Positions 18,215 through 29,049 of a DNA stretch of 64,000 bases are shown one piece after another. The stretch lies in assembly GCA_002368355.1 (NCBI GenBank), contig AP018281.1:620001-684000 (forward strand), given 5' to 3'. How positions within the stretch are numbered: the first letter of the stretch is position 1; every line of letters begins with the position of its first letter. The notes below the pieces were generated by a model. That model had not been told where the DNA came from. It made no database searches and saw only the letters and a program-made list of their open reading frames with translations. Source of the DNA: Chondrocystis sp. NIES-4102. Lineage in GTDB: Bacteria; Cyanobacteriota; Cyanobacteriia; Cyanobacteriales; Xenococcaceae. The position numbers and the translations under genes were made by a program.

Positions 18215-20557
18215 ATGTCTAAAACTGAACCTACTCCTTTTAGTCCTGAAGAAATTGCAGCCGAAGGTATTAAGCCAGAGGAATATCAGGAAATTGTCCA
18301 TCGCTTAGGTCGTCACCCCAATAAAGCAGAATTAGGAATGTTTGGGGTAATGTGGTCAGAACATTGCTGTTATAAAAACTCCAGACCTCTATTAAGTCAG
18401 TTTCCCACAACAGGCGAGCGCGTTTTAGTCGGCCCTGGTGAAAATGCAGGAGTGGTAGATCTTGGTAATGGTCTAAGGCTAGCTTTTAAAATCGAGTCCC
18501 ACAATCATCCTTCCGCAGTAGAGCCTTTCCAGGGTGCAGCCACAGGGGTAGGTGGTATTTTACGCGATATCTTTACTATGGGCGCACGTCCCATTGCCAT
18601 TCTTAATTCCTTACGGTTTGGTAACTTAGAAGATGCTCGCACAAGACGCATATTTCAAGGAGTGGTTGAAGGCATAGCACATTACGGTAATTGTATTGGT
18701 GTGCCAACAGTGGCAGGAGAGATTTATTTCGATTCCGCCTATGCAGGTAATCCTCTAGTTAATGCTATGGCATTAGGATTAATGGAAACCGATGAAATTG
18801 TTAAATCAGGAGCATCGGGTATTGGTAATCCCGTACTGTATGTAGGGTCAACTACTGGTAGAGACGGTATGGGTGGGGCAAGTTTTGCCAGTGCCGAATT
18901 AACCGATAACTCAATGGACGATCGCCCTGCGGTGCAAGTTGGCGATCCTTTTTTAGAAAAGTCTTTAGTAGAAGCCTGTTTAGCAGCATTTAAAACTGGT
19001 GCAGTAGTCGCAGCCCAGGATATGGGGGCAGCAGGTTTGACTTGTTCTACCTCAGAAATGGCAGATAAAGGCGGAGTAGGAATTGAATTAGATTTGGATT
19101 TGATACCTGCAAGGGAAACAGGTATGACTCCTTATGAGTATTTACTCTCAGAATCCCAAGAAAGAATGCTGTTTGTTGCCCAAAAAGGTAGGGAAGCAGA
19201 ATTAATTGAAATCTTTGAGCGTTGGGGACTTCATGCAGTGGTTGCAGGTTCAGTAATTGAACAACCTGTAGTCAGAATTTTATATCAAGGCACAATAGCA
19301 GCAGAAGTTACCGCAACCGCCCTTGCCGATGACACACCGATTTATAAACGAGAATTATTGAGCGAACCCCCTGCTTATGCTGTTGAAGCAGCCCAATGGA
19401 CTTCTGAAAGTTTACCAGGATGTGATTATCAAGGTATCGATGTTCAGGGAAAATATAAAACTTGGAACGAAATTTTACTACAACTATTAGATACCCCCAC
19501 CATCGCTTCTAAACAATGGGTATATCGTCAATATGATCATCAGGTACAAAATAATACTGTCTTGTTGCCTGGGGGGGCAGATGCTGCGGTAATTAGAATA
19601 CGCCCCGTTGATGCCAAACCACAAGAATGTACCATTGGTGTTGCTGCTACTACCGATTGTAACCCTCGCTATGTGTATCTCGATCCCTATGAAGGAGCAA
19701 AAGCAGCCGTCGCCGAAGCTGCCCGTAACCTCAGTTGTGTGGGGGCTGAACCTTTAGCGGTTACTGACAACCTTAATTTTGGTAGTCCTGAAAAGCCTGT
19801 GGGATATTGGCAACTAGCAAATGCCTGTCGAGGAATTGCTGATGCTTGTCGTCAACTTGCTACTCCCGTAACAGGTGGCAATGTATCTTTATATAATGAA
19901 ACTTTAGATTCTGATGGCAATCCCCAGCCGATTTATCCTACTCCTGTAATTGGGATGGTGGGTTTAGTTCCAGATCTTAGCAAAATTTGTGGGCAGTCTT
20001 GGACTAATGAAAAGGATTTGATCTATTTATTGGGTTATGAGCATCCTAGTCTATCTGCTTCGGAATATTTAGCCACAATTCACAAGGTAGTTGCAGGTAA
20101 ACCCCCCAGTGTGGATTTTGAATTAGAAAAAAATGTGCAAGCAGTGTGTCGCTACGGCATTCGTCAAGGATGGATTGCATCTGCTCATGATTTGGCAGAG
20201 GGGGGGCTAGCTGTAGCACTAGCAGAAGCCTGTATTGGTAATAACTTTGGGGCGACGGTTAAAATGGCTGTGTCAGAGTCTCAAAGGTTGGATGAGCTAC
20301 TATTTGGAGAAGTGGCAAGTCAAATAATTGTGTCAGTTAACCCAGATAATAGCCAAGTTTGGGAAGCTTATTTGCAAGAGCATTTATCTGATTACTGGGT
20401 AAAAATCGGTCAGGTAGAGCAGTTTGGGGGGGATTTGAATATTTTAACTAATGATAACCTTTCTTTAATTAATGTTAAGATCAAAGAAATTTCTAGCACC
20501 TGGTCACAGGCAATAGAAAATAGATTAATCCCTAATCATCTTGGGGAAAATCATTAA
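18215..20557 (+). CDS. purL: phosphoribosylformylglycinamidine synthase subunit PurL
   Basis: 780 residues, the small-type PurL that forms FGAM from FGAR, ATP and glutamine together with PurQ and PurS (neither is in the window). Signatures: [28 protein letters not shown] near the N-terminus with the catalytic His; [46 protein letters not shown] in the first repeat; and a second AIR-synthase-like half ([42 protein letters not shown]). Full length. It is followed after 161 bp by purF, giving a purine-biosynthesis pair. Confidence 0.97.
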   Translation: MSKTEPTPFSPEEIAAEGIKPEEYQEIVHRLGRHPNKAELGMFGVMWSEHCCYKNSRPLLSQFPTTGERVLVGPGENAGVVDLGNGLRLAFKIESHNHPSAVEPFQGAATGVGGILRDIFTMGARPIAILNSLRFGNLEDARTRRIFQGVVEGIAHYGNCIGVPTVAGEIYFDSAYAGNPLVNAMALGLMETDEIVKSGASGIGNPVLYVGSTTGRDGMGGASFASAELTDNSMDDRPAVQVGDPFLEKSLVEACLAAFKTGAVVAAQDMGAAGLTCSTSEMADKGGVGIELDLDLIPARETGMTPYEYLLSESQERMLFVAQKGREAELIEIFERWGLHAVVAGSVIEQPVVRILYQGTIAAEVTATALADDTPIYKRELLSEPPAYAVEAAQWTSESLPGCDYQGIDVQGKYKTWNEILLQLLDTPTIASKQWVYRQYDHQVQNNTVLLPGGADAAVIRIRPVDAKPQECTIGVAATTDCNPRYVYLDPYEGAKAAVAEAARNLSCVGAEPLAVTDNLNFGSPEKPVGYWQLANACRGIADACRQLATPVTGGNVSLYNETLDSDGNPQPIYPTPVIGMVGLVPDLSKICGQSWTNEKDLIYLLGYEHPSLSASEYLATIHKVVAGKPPSVDFELEKNVQAVCRYGIRQGWIASAHDLAEGGLAVALAEACIGNNFGATVKMAVSESQRLDELLFGEVASQIIVSVNPDNSQVWEAYLQEHLSDYWVKIGQVEQFGGDLNILTNDNLSLINVKIKEISSTWSQAIENRLIPNHLGENH

Positions 20558-20718
20558 TACTCAAAAGCTTGATAACTTTTTAGGAAAGTAAAGGTTATGG
20601 CTGATTACTATAACATTTTGCGATAGCTTTAGAACAATTATCAGCAATAGCAGTTAGCTTAAAGAAGTTTAGAGCTTAAATATTCATTTTAGATAATTAG
20701 TAGGAGCAAGCTAGGAGC

Positions 20719-22215
20719 ATGATGCCACAACAATCTTTCGATTGGATAGAAGATTCTCCAATCAGTAAGCACGATGGAGATAAACCAGAAGAAGCCTGTG
20801 GTGTTTTCGGTGTATATGCTCCAGAAAAAGCTTTGGAGGTTGCCAAATTAACTTATTTTGGTCTTTATGCCCTGCAACATCGAGGGCAAGAATCAGCAGG
20901 AATTGCTACTTTGAGTAAAGGAAGAGTCTACTGTCATAAAGACATGGGTTTGGTTTCTCAAGTATTTAATGAAGAGATTTTAGAACAATTGCCAGGGGAA
21001 ATAGCAGTCGGTCATACGCGCTATTCCACCACAGGTTCTAGTTTAAAGGAAAATGCACAACCTGTAATTTTAGACACAAGATTAGGTAAATTGGCTCTTG
21101 CACATAATGGTAATTTAGTCAATGCCGTTGAATTGAGAAATCACCTAGCTAGTAAGCAAGTAGATTTTATTACCACTACCGATTCAGAAATGATCGCCTT
21201 AACGATCGCCGATGAAGTAAATAATGGTAAAGACTGGGTAGAAGGTGCGATTAGTGCCTTTAAATTATGTTCTGGGGCTTATAGTTTAGCGATTGCTACT
21301 CCTGAGGGGCTAATGGGGGCGCGCGATCGCAATGGTATTCGTCCTCTAGTAATTGGTATTTTACCTGCCGAGCAAGATAGTAGTAAAGATCGTTATGTTC
21401 TAGCTTCAGAAACCTGTGGATTAGATATTATTGGGGCTGAATATGTACGAGATGTTAATCCTGGCGAGTTGGTGTGGATCACTGAGTCTGGTCTAGTTTC
21501 CATAAATTGGGCTGGGGAAGCTGCGAAGAAACTATGTATTTTTGAGATGATCTATTTTGCTCGTCCTGATAGTGTAATGCACAACGAGACTTTATATAGT
21601 TATCGCATTCGTCTAGGGAGACAGTTAGCCAGAGAATCCTTTGTCGATGCCGATTTAGTAATTGGTGTACCAGATTCAGGGATTCCCGCAGCTATTGGTT
21701 TTTCTAGGGAATCAGGTCTTGCATATGGAGAAGGATTGATTAAAAATCGCTATGTCGGGCGTACTTTTATTCAGCCAACCCAAGGTATGCGCGAAGCAGG
21801 TATTCGTATGAAATTAAATACCCTTAAAGATGCTTTACAGGGTAAGAGAATAATTATTGTTGACGATTCGATTGTTAGAGGTACAACCAGTAAAAAAATT
21901 GTCAAAGCCTTAAGGGATGCTGGTGCAACAGAAGTACACATGAGAATTTCTTCTCCCCCTGTAACCCATCCTTGTTTTTATGGCATTGATACCGATAACC
22001 AAGATCAATTAATCGCTGCTACCAAGTCAGTTGCAGAAATTGCTCAACGAATTGAGGTAGATACTCTAGCTTATTTAACCTGGGAGGGTATGCTAAAAGT
22101 AACCCAAGAAGATACGGAGAATTTTTGCTCTGCTTGCTTTACAGGGGACTATCCCGTTGCCATTCCTGAAGATGTTAAACGTTCAAAATTAATGCTAGAA
22201 GAAACAAAAGTATAA
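20719..22215 (+). CDS. purF: amidophosphoribosyltransferase PurF
   Basis: 498 residues, catalysing the committed step of purine synthesis (PRPP + Gln to phosphoribosylamine). A short propeptide precedes CGVFGVYAP, where Cys27 (from the first ATG) is the N-terminal glutaminase nucleophile exposed by processing. The phosphoribosyltransferase half carries IIIVDDSIVRGTTSKKIV (PRPP loop). Cysteines in CIFEMIYFARPDS, HPCFYGID and NFCSACF fit the four ligands of the [4Fe-4S] cluster of Bacillus-type enzymes. Two ATGs abut (20719 and 20722) after a GGAG-containing leader. A perfect inverted repeat follows the stop. Confidence 0.97.
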   Translation: MMPQQSFDWIEDSPISKHDGDKPEEACGVFGVYAPEKALEVAKLTYFGLYALQHRGQESAGIATLSKGRVYCHKDMGLVSQVFNEEILEQLPGEIAVGHTRYSTTGSSLKENAQPVILDTRLGKLALAHNGNLVNAVELRNHLASKQVDFITTTDSEMIALTIADEVNNGKDWVEGAISAFKLCSGAYSLAIATPEGLMGARDRNGIRPLVIGILPAEQDSSKDRYVLASETCGLDIIGAEYVRDVNPGELVWITESGLVSINWAGEAAKKLCIFEMIYFARPDSVMHNETLYSYRIRLGRQLARESFVDADLVIGVPDSGIPAAIGFSRESGLAYGEGLIKNRYVGRTFIQPTQGMREAGIRMKLNTLKDALQGKRIIIVDDSIVRGTTSKKIVKALRDAGATEVHMRISSPPVTHPCFYGIDTDNQDQLIAATKSVAEIAQRIEVDTLAYLTWEGMLKVTQEDTENFCSACFTGDYPVAIPEDVKRSKLMLEETKV

Positions 22216-22220
22216 ATTAT

Positions 22221-22258
22221 CTAGGCTGATGACTAGTTAAATATAGCTATCAGCCTAG
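22221..22258. terminator. shared hairpin between purF and ftsH
   Basis: A perfect 10-bp inverted repeat (CTAGGCTGAT / ATCAGCCTAG) with an 18-nt loop sits in the 54-bp gap between convergent purF and ftsH. No strong T-run follows on either strand, so it may be a bidirectional processing or termination hairpin rather than a classical terminator. Confidence 0.55.
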
Positions 22259-22269
22259 TATTAAGTTAC

Positions 22270-24192
22270 TTATTGCTTCAAAAGACTAGGAAAAGCATCT
22301 AACTTTTGCTTTTGATAAACAGGAGAAAACTTAGCTAGCAACTCGCGGAATTCCTGACCATCGATTGTTTCTTTTTCAATCAAAATATCAACAATGCGAT
22401 CGATAGCTACACGATTTTCACTGATAATAGTTTTGGCTTTTTCATAGCAAGTTGAGGCAATATTACGAATACGTACATCAATTTGGGCAGCTACTTCCTC
22501 AGAATATTCATGTTTACTACCCGAATCATTGCCTAAAAATACAGGTTGTTCTTGTCCTTCGAGGGCTAGAGTACCTAAATCAGACATCCCGTATTTAGTA
22601 ATCATCTCCCGCGCTTTATCGGTTAACACCTTAATATCGTGGCTAGCACCATCAGTAACTTCATCCCTGCCAAAAATTACATCTTCTGCTGCTCTACCAC
22701 CTAGTAAAGTTGTAATCTGAGCTAGAATTTTCGATTTAGTTTGCAACCCCATCTCCTCATCGGGAGTAAACCAAGTCAAACCACCTGCTCCACCGCGAGG
22801 AATAATGGTAACTTTTTCTACAGGATCGTGGTTGGGAAGCACAGTAGCAATGACTGCATGACCTACCTCATGATAGGCGGTAAGCCTTTTAATTTTACTA
22901 TCCACCAAAGGAATTCTTTCCATCCCAGCCACAATGCGATCTACAGCATCGTTAACTTCTAACATAGTGATTGCCAGCTTCTGCCTTCTAGCCGTTAAAA
23001 TTGCAGCTTCATTAAGAAGATTAGCCAAATCAGCACCACTAAAACCAGGAGTCCGACGAGCGATCGCTTCTAAAGATACTTCAGGAGCAATTTTTTTACC
23101 GCGAGCATGAACTTCTAAAATTCCCAGTCTTCCTTGTAAATCTGGATAATCTACAATCACTTGACGGTCGAAACGACCAGGACGCATCAATGCTTGGTCT
23201 AGCACGTCGGGGCGGTTAGTTGCAGCAATAACAATAATCCCACTATTACCTTCAAAACCATCCATTTCAGTTAGTAACTGATTGAGAGTTTGTTCCCGCT
23301 CATCATTACCACCACCAATACCTGTACCTCTTTGACGACCTACCGCATCGATTTCATCAATAAATATTAAACAAGGAGCATTTTCCTTAGCTTTCTTAAA
23401 TAAATCACGGACGCGAGATGCACCCACACCGACAAACATCTCCACAAATTCCGAACCCGAAATACTAAAAAATGGTACTCCTGCTTCTCCCGCGATCGCT
23501 TTTGCTAGTAAGGTTTTACCTGTCCCTGGGGGTCCTACAAGTAATACTCCTCTAGGAATTTTTGCCCCTACTGAGGTAAACTTTTCTGGCTCTTTTAAAA
23601 AGGTGACTACCTCTTGTAGCTCCTCTTTGGCTTCTTCAATTCCTGCTACATCATTAAATTGAATTCCAGTTTTCGCTTCCATCTGAAATTTAGCTCTGGA
23701 TCGACCAAAACTTAAGGCTTGTCCAGAAGCATTAGCCGAGCGACGGATAATCATAATTAGTCCCGATAACAAGACAAAGAAGATTAATAGGTTAAATAAA
23801 ACTCCGATAGTAGTTGAGCGGTCTACAGAAGTATTAATACTAAAATCTACATTTTTGGCTCTAATTTTGGGAATTAAATCTTGATTACGATCAAATAGAA
23901 TTACTTGTTTGGGAGCTTGATCTTCTGGTTGTCCTTTAAGGGTAACGCTGGCTCTATTTGTAGTTTCATCTAGTTCGACTTTTGTAACTTCGTTATCTGC
24001 TAGTTTTTCTAGAAACTGACTGTAACTAAGCTCATTATTATTTTTTGGTTGCGCTAAAGTGGGGGTTGTCATGAGAAATGCCTGACAAATCACCCAGCCT
24101 GCAACTAACTTACTAGTTATTTTTGTAGTTTTTTTGTGGTTATTATTCAGTTTTAAGTTCTTTAATGGTTGTATTTGAGAACCTTTTTTCAT
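22270..24192 (-). CDS. ftsH: ATP-dependent zinc metalloprotease FtsH
   Basis: 640 residues. Membrane-anchored AAA+ protease that degrades misfolded membrane proteins; in cyanobacteria paralogues turn over damaged PSII D1. Order: hydrophobic leader/TM1 (about 30-48), periplasmic or lumenal domain (50-125), TM2 (about 128-150), AAA domain with Walker A GPPGTGKT, Walker [13 protein letters not shown] and second-region-of-homology arginines (RPGRFDRQ), then the M41 protease with HEVGH as zinc site. Full length. Cyanobacteria carry several ftsH genes and I cannot tell which paralogue this is. Confidence 0.97.
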   Translation of the reverse strand: MKKGSQIQPLKNLKLNNNHKKTTKITSKLVAGWVICQAFLMTTPTLAQPKNNNELSYSQFLEKLADNEVTKVELDETTNRASVTLKGQPEDQAPKQVILFDRNQDLIPKIRAKNVDFSINTSVDRSTTIGVLFNLLIFFVLLSGLIMIIRRSANASGQALSFGRSRAKFQMEAKTGIQFNDVAGIEEAKEELQEVVTFLKEPEKFTSVGAKIPRGVLLVGPPGTGKTLLAKAIAGEAGVPFFSISGSEFVEMFVGVGASRVRDLFKKAKENAPCLIFIDEIDAVGRQRGTGIGGGNDEREQTLNQLLTEMDGFEGNSGIIVIAATNRPDVLDQALMRPGRFDRQVIVDYPDLQGRLGILEVHARGKKIAPEVSLEAIARRTPGFSGADLANLLNEAAILTARRQKLAITMLEVNDAVDRIVAGMERIPLVDSKIKRLTAYHEVGHAVIATVLPNHDPVEKVTIIPRGGAGGLTWFTPDEEMGLQTKSKILAQITTLLGGRAAEDVIFGRDEVTDGASHDIKVLTDKAREMITKYGMSDLGTLALEGQEQPVFLGNDSGSKHEYSEEVAAQIDVRIRNIASTCYEKAKTIISENRVAIDRIVDILIEKETIDGQEFRELLAKFSPVYQKQKLDAFPSLLKQ

Positions 24193-24378
24193 ATTAGTTA
24201 TTTATAAGTTTGAATTACCATATAGGTCTAGAATTTTTAGGATAACTCCAGACTAGCTAAAAAAAACGAGTTTTTGCCATATTTTTATACAGTAATCCAA
24301 AACTTTATAAGTTATATTCCCTACAGGCAACTATCATTCCCCAATCATTTAGACTGCTGTGTATTTGATACAAGTAAA

Positions 24379-25941
24379 CTAGAGAACAAAAATATTGGCG
24401 TTTGTCAAAGCTAAACCACTATCTAAAGTAGCAAATTGTACCTGTGCAGTTGACCCATTACCATCCACATCAAAAAATAACTTACCTAGAAGATCATCAT
24501 AGATAAAGCGATCGCTACTATCAATAGCACTACTACCAATTACAAATTGCTCCACGCTGATAGTATTACCCTCAACCAATTCACTATCGAAATTAAAATC
24601 TAAAATTTCAATTAGATCATCGTTAACATTAAAATCAACTATTTGATCTACTCCATCAGTGGGATTATCAAAGCGGAAAGTATCCCGACCATCTCCACCC
24701 GTTAAAGTATCACTACCAGCACCACCAGAGAGAGTATCATTACCTCCGTTGCTATTTAAAATATCTGCACCATCCTGACCATATAAATACTCATTCCCAG
24801 AAGCGGTAGTAAGGCGATCATCACCAGCACCACTATAAAGATCTAGAATTTCAATATTAGATCCTATAGTTATTTCGTCGTTACCACTGCCAGTATTTAA
24901 AAATATAGATTCAAAACCTTTAAATCTAGAACCATCAGAAACTGTACCATTATTGATATCAGTGTAATTAATTATCAGATCCTCAGTAGCCGACTCATAA
25001 ACTAGTCGAAGAGCATCATTACCACTACCACCAATTAAAGTATCGATACCACCATTATTCTCAACAAAATCATCACCACCCCCTACATCAACAAAATCGT
25101 TACCTGTTTCACTTCTTACAACGTCGTTATACGCCCCACTAACAATAGTATCTAACCCAGCACCGCCGATAATTATGGCTGAGGCTGCTGTAATCAAAAT
25201 ATTATCGTTACCACTACCACCACTAAAACCAAAATTTTCTATCTCACGAAATCTAGAACCATCGGAAACTGTACCATTATTTATATTGCTGTAATTTACA
25301 GTCAGATTAGTATCTACGTCAGAGCGTTCAAAATACAGACTATCATCGCCACTTCCACCAATTACTGTATCGATACCAGTACCAGCCTCATAACTTTTTT
25401 CAACAAAATCGATAAGATCATTGCCACCGCCTGCATCAATAAAATCGTTACCGCCTGCACCCCTGAGAATGTCATCCCCAAATCCCGACTTGATAGTGTC
25501 ATTGCCCTCACCTGCATAAATCTCGGCACGCTCAATAGCAGGAACGTTAATATTGTCATTACCACTGCCAGTATTTAAAATAAGTGATTCAATTTGGCTA
25601 AAACGTGAACCATCGGAGATAGTGCCGAAGTTGCTATTAGTGTAGAGAATATCAATATCAGTAGTGGCTGAAGATTGATTGGATTGTAAAGTATCATCAC
25701 CAGCACCACCAAAAACCGTATCTTTACCATTATCGATGATAATCAGATCACCACTGCCACCAGCGAAAACGGTATTGTTGCCTGCATCCCCATTCAGAAT
25801 ATCAAACCCAGACCCACCGAAAATACGATCATCTCCGTCAAAGCCATAAATTTGGTCATCTCCCGATAACCCGTTTATAATATCATTTTGATTAGTACCA
25901 TTGAGAGTATCATTACCAGTCGTACCATTAATCACAGCCAT
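24379..25941 (-). CDS. RTX (hemolysin-type calcium-binding repeat) protein
   Basis: 520 residues. The protein begins directly with RTX nonapeptides (GTTGNDTLNGTNQNDIINGLSGDDQIYG) that bind Ca2+ as parallel beta-rolls after secretion. Three spaced modules share a block SDGSRF-x2-(I/F)E ... GSGND (around residues 110-135, 225-250 and 335-360), separated by GGxGxDxx repeats. The C-terminus (DRFIYDDLLGKLFFDVDGNGSTAQVQFATL) is the common cyanobacterial RTX end and probably includes the type I secretion signal. No adjacent ABC/HlyD secretion genes. Extracellular; role unknown, perhaps surface or adhesion. Composition is Asp/Gly/Asn-rich. Confidence 0.92.
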   Translation of the reverse strand: MAVINGTTGNDTLNGTNQNDIINGLSGDDQIYGFDGDDRIFGGSGFDILNGDAGNNTVFAGGSGDLIIIDNGKDTVFGGAGDDTLQSNQSSATTDIDILYTNSNFGTISDGSRFSQIESLILNTGSGNDNINVPAIERAEIYAGEGNDTIKSGFGDDILRGAGGNDFIDAGGGNDLIDFVEKSYEAGTGIDTVIGGSGDDSLYFERSDVDTNLTVNYSNINNGTVSDGSRFREIENFGFSGGSGNDNILITAASAIIIGGAGLDTIVSGAYNDVVRSETGNDFVDVGGGDDFVENNGGIDTLIGGSGNDALRLVYESATEDLIINYTDINNGTVSDGSRFKGFESIFLNTGSGNDEITIGSNIEILDLYSGAGDDRLTTASGNEYLYGQDGADILNSNGGNDTLSGGAGSDTLTGGDGRDTFRFDNPTDGVDQIVDFNVNDDLIEILDFNFDSELVEGNTISVEQFVIGSSAIDSSDRFIYDDLLGKLFFDVDGNGSTAQVQFATLDSGLALTNANIFVL

Positions 25942-26205
25942 CAGAAGTTACCTCAAATTTTCAACTCGTAGTAATATCGCTTACATTAAATTATAATTTA
26001 CCCATTCCTGGGCATTTGTAAATTTAAGTATCAGTAAGAGTGAATAACTTAATAGACTTACTTAGCTGTTAAATCAAAGAGAAATTAACGAAAAATAAGT
26101 AACTTCTGATTTAGAGGATAGTATTTTTTTAATATAAAATCCTAAAAAGCTGTAGATTTAATTATATAAATCAAATCATCACTAAATTGAGACAAAATTC
26201 TCTAT

Positions 26206-28062
26206 CTATACAACTGCTTTAAGAGATAAATAAGAATTTAGGGCTACTTGAGTGGCGATTAAATCTTCCGCAACGTATATTTGATCCTTACTAATTATGC
26301 CTAAAACTTGACGAGGATCATCTGGGTTAACTACAGGTAGTAAATATAACCCTCTAGTTCCCATACGTTCTAAAACAAAACTGATGGAATCTTCAGGATA
26401 GGCAAAAAGAACTTCAGAAGTACAAATATCCTGTAATAGCGATCGCTCTAAGATTTGCTGTTCTACTTCTACAAGATTGCGTTTAATATCTGTTAAAGTC
26501 ACAATCCCTACTAATTGCTGTTGTTGGTCGAATACTAAAGCTGTATGACATTTATTCCTCAAAATTTTTTTACCAGCTTCGATTACAGATAAGGAATTGG
26601 GTAAGGCTAGATAAGAATCTGACATCATCTCTGCTACAGAAATTTGTCCTAATAATTCCCGTTCATCTTGCTTTTCTAAGTTCATCCCCATTTGCTGGAG
26701 ATTTAAGCCATCCGTTGCCCGTTTAGATTGAATTAAGCCAATAATCCAAACACTAACCCCCACAGCAGCCATTAAAGGCAGAATAATCGAATAACTTTGA
26801 GTCAACTCAAACAAAAGAGCGATCGCCGTTAGTGGGGCATTAACACTAGCTGCTAATACTGCTGCCATACCGACAATAGCATAGGCAGGAGGGGGAGCAA
26901 TTGCCAATTCTGGAGGTATAACCATAGCCAAAATGTTACCGTAACTTGCACCCAAACAAGCCCCTAAAAACATCGCTGGCGCAAAAACACCCCCAACTAA
27001 GCCACTACCTAAACTAATCGCTGTTGCAAATAACTTAACTAATAATAACCATCCCAATAAAGACAGGGAAAACTTATCACCAGTTAAAATTTGTTCCACC
27101 GTCCCATAATCTACACCCAAAACTTGAGGCAGTTTTAAAGCAATCATGCCTAAAATTAGACCCCCGATCACTGGTTTAGTCCAAATAGGAAGATAGGATA
27201 ACCAAGATAAAGCTTTAATTTCACCCCGAAAACTAGCTTGAGCAAGTTTAATACTTTGAGTGTATATAAAAGCCACAAGACTAGCTAGCAATCCCAACCC
27301 AAGGTAAAAAAACCATTCCCAGTAACTTACAACTTGATACACAGGCAACTTCAAAGCTGGATGAATACCCAAAATCGAAGAAGCGATCGCAGCACTATTA
27401 AAAGCCGAAAGCAAAATCAAACTAGCTGCAGGAGTAGTAAACGCCGTTCCTAATACCACTTCTAGGGCAAAAAAAACCCCCGCAATGGGAGCATTAAAAC
27501 CTGCTGCCAATCCTGCTGCTGCCCCTGCACCTAATAACAAACGGTATCGTTCTTTAGATACCTGGAATAATTGAGCCAGGATCATACCAATATTAGACCC
27601 AATTTCTACACTCGGACTTTCTGGCCCCAAGGAAGCCCCAGTCCCTAAAGAAATAGCTGCTGCCACCATTTTTAGTGCAGGTCGCCAGGGAGCGATTTTT
27701 TGCTCTCTCGTATTACTAATTAGACTGTAAAAATCCTGACCTAATACTTGAGGAAATAGCCACTTCATCATCCCTACAATTAAGCCCCCTAGGGCAGGAA
27801 TTAATAGAAGAGTCCAGCCTCCCCAAACAGAAATTATGCCCAGTAACTTTTCATAACTGATAGCTTGACAGAGTTCGATGAGGTAACGAAAAAAAATTAC
27901 TACTAAACCAGAACTAACTCCAATAACCAATGCAACTACAAATACCAGGGTTTCGGGAGTAAGTTGGAAGCGATTGAGTCGGTCTGTTAGATATCCTGAA
28001 ACGGAAAAAGCAACAGGTTCTTCTGGTAAAAGTACCTTGGGTTCAATATCAATATTGGTCAT
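26206..28062 (-). CDS. ClC-family chloride/proton channel-transporter with CBS pair
   Basis: 618 residues. The ClC membrane domain (about residues 35-440) holds the glutamate-gate motif as GPESPSVEIG, where Glu corresponds to the gating Glu148 of E. coli ClcA. NAPIAGVFFALEVV supplies the internal Glu203 equivalent. A C-terminal CBS-domain pair (about 470-600: MSDSYLALPNSLSVIEAG, LVGIVTLTDIKRNL, LLPVVNPDDPRQVLGIISKDQI) should regulate it by nucleotides. The usual GSGIP selectivity segment reads GQDFY, so anion coordination probably differs from ClC-ec1. Located in plasma or thylakoid membrane; substrate anion not certain. Confidence 0.93.
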   Translation of the reverse strand: MTNIDIEPKVLLPEEPVAFSVSGYLTDRLNRFQLTPETLVFVVALVIGVSSGLVVIFFRYLIELCQAISYEKLLGIISVWGGWTLLLIPALGGLIVGMMKWLFPQVLGQDFYSLISNTREQKIAPWRPALKMVAAAISLGTGASLGPESPSVEIGSNIGMILAQLFQVSKERYRLLLGAGAAAGLAAGFNAPIAGVFFALEVVLGTAFTTPAASLILLSAFNSAAIASSILGIHPALKLPVYQVVSYWEWFFYLGLGLLASLVAFIYTQSIKLAQASFRGEIKALSWLSYLPIWTKPVIGGLILGMIALKLPQVLGVDYGTVEQILTGDKFSLSLLGWLLLVKLFATAISLGSGLVGGVFAPAMFLGACLGASYGNILAMVIPPELAIAPPPAYAIVGMAAVLAASVNAPLTAIALLFELTQSYSIILPLMAAVGVSVWIIGLIQSKRATDGLNLQQMGMNLEKQDERELLGQISVAEMMSDSYLALPNSLSVIEAGKKILRNKCHTALVFDQQQQLVGIVTLTDIKRNLVEVEQQILERSLLQDICTSEVLFAYPEDSISFVLERMGTRGLYLLPVVNPDDPRQVLGIISKDQIYVAEDLIATQVALNSYLSLKAVV

Positions 28063-28252
28063 TAAACAATTTGCTACAGATCACCAATCATAGTTCTGAG
28101 ATTAGTGTCTAATTATAAAGATAGCTTAATTACTGCAAAATCTAATTTAATTATGACGAGCAAATTTTGGCATAAAGCCACAGAAGCATTGACGTTTAAA
28201 AAATGAACCTAACAAGATTTTCAATCTGCCTTTTGATTTGTAGCAAATATCT

Positions 28253-28340
28253 AGTTAGGTGGGCAATAAATAGTACTTTTAATTAATCTTACCCTGTCTT
28301 GCTATTTGTGATCTTAAATTTGAGTATTACCCACCCAACT
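28253..28340 (-). other. long inverted repeat downstream of the CPP1-like gene
   Basis: Arms 28253-28268 and 28325-28340 match at 14 of 16 bases as an inverted repeat. In the minus-strand transcript both mismatches become G-U pairs, giving a 16-bp stem around a 56-nt loop. It lies just after the CPP1-like stop codon and before the ClC gene. No T-run follows, so this is a structured 3' UTR, a processing element or a small degenerate MITE rather than a clear terminator. Confidence 0.5.
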
Positions 28341-28355
28341 AAACCAACGGTCATC

Positions 28356-28982
28356 TTAACGTATAAAACAACTAACCAACCAAAAAAGACCAAAAGTCAC
28401 CGCAGAGGCAAATTGATCCGCACCAAAGGCAGCTACGCCAGTTTGTCCCAATAATACATTAGCAAGTCCTGTACCAAGGGCAATACCTGCAAACAAAACA
28501 ATAAAGCTAATTAAAAAAGCTCGTCCAGAACGACCTTCCTTGCGATTGAGAAAATAGATATTAGTGATAAAACCCAAAGCTACTAATAAAGGCACAATAG
28601 ATGAGCCTGTGTTTTGGGAAAATACAGCAATAGCAGAAAGAGTTAAGAAAATACCTGTCGGCCATAAAATATCTGAGCGCGAGGGAGTATCAATAAAATC
28701 TTTGAGCCAAACATTTTGCTCTTTTTTGGTAACTTGCGGAATTTTTAAGGATTTTTCTACGTTACGCTCAGGAAAGCGAATTTTTTCGGGTACTTTGATT
28801 TTACCTTCTTGTCTTAAGCGCAAACGATCCATAATAATTGAATCATAGGCGATTTCTACTCGTTCGATCACCGCTTGATCATTACCATGTTGTTCATAAA
28901 GTCGTTTTTTAGCAGCTTGTATTTCTTCAAAAGAAGAATTTTCTGTTACCCCAAGTTGTTCATAGGGATTGTGTTCGCTCAT
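28356..28982 (-). CDS. CPP1-like family protein (DUF3353, J-domain-like)
   Basis: 208 residues. The N-terminal J-like helical region reads NPYEQLGVTENSSFEEIQAAKKRLYEQHG with no HPD tripeptide seen, so it is not a canonical DnaJ. A basic segment with RFPERNVEKSLKIPQ follows, then three or four hydrophobic helices (about residues 105-205). Plant CPP1 is a chaperone-like protein that stabilises protochlorophyllide oxidoreductase, and cyanobacterial homologues share this layout. It is a membrane protein, probably of the thylakoid. It sits 67 bp downstream of the DUF2839 gene on the same strand. Confidence 0.9.
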   Translation of the reverse strand: MSEHNPYEQLGVTENSSFEEIQAAKKRLYEQHGNDQAVIERVEIAYDSIIMDRLRLRQEGKIKVPEKIRFPERNVEKSLKIPQVTKKEQNVWLKDFIDTPSRSDILWPTGIFLTLSAIAVFSQNTGSSIVPLLVALGFITNIYFLNRKEGRSGRAFLISFIVLFAGIALGTGLANVLLGQTGVAAFGADQFASAVTFGLFWLVSCFIR

Positions 28983-29049
28983 CTCTTAACCTGCTCTATA
29001 TATCGATAATATTAATTTTAAATTTTTCTACTTTTTTAGAGGAATTTTG

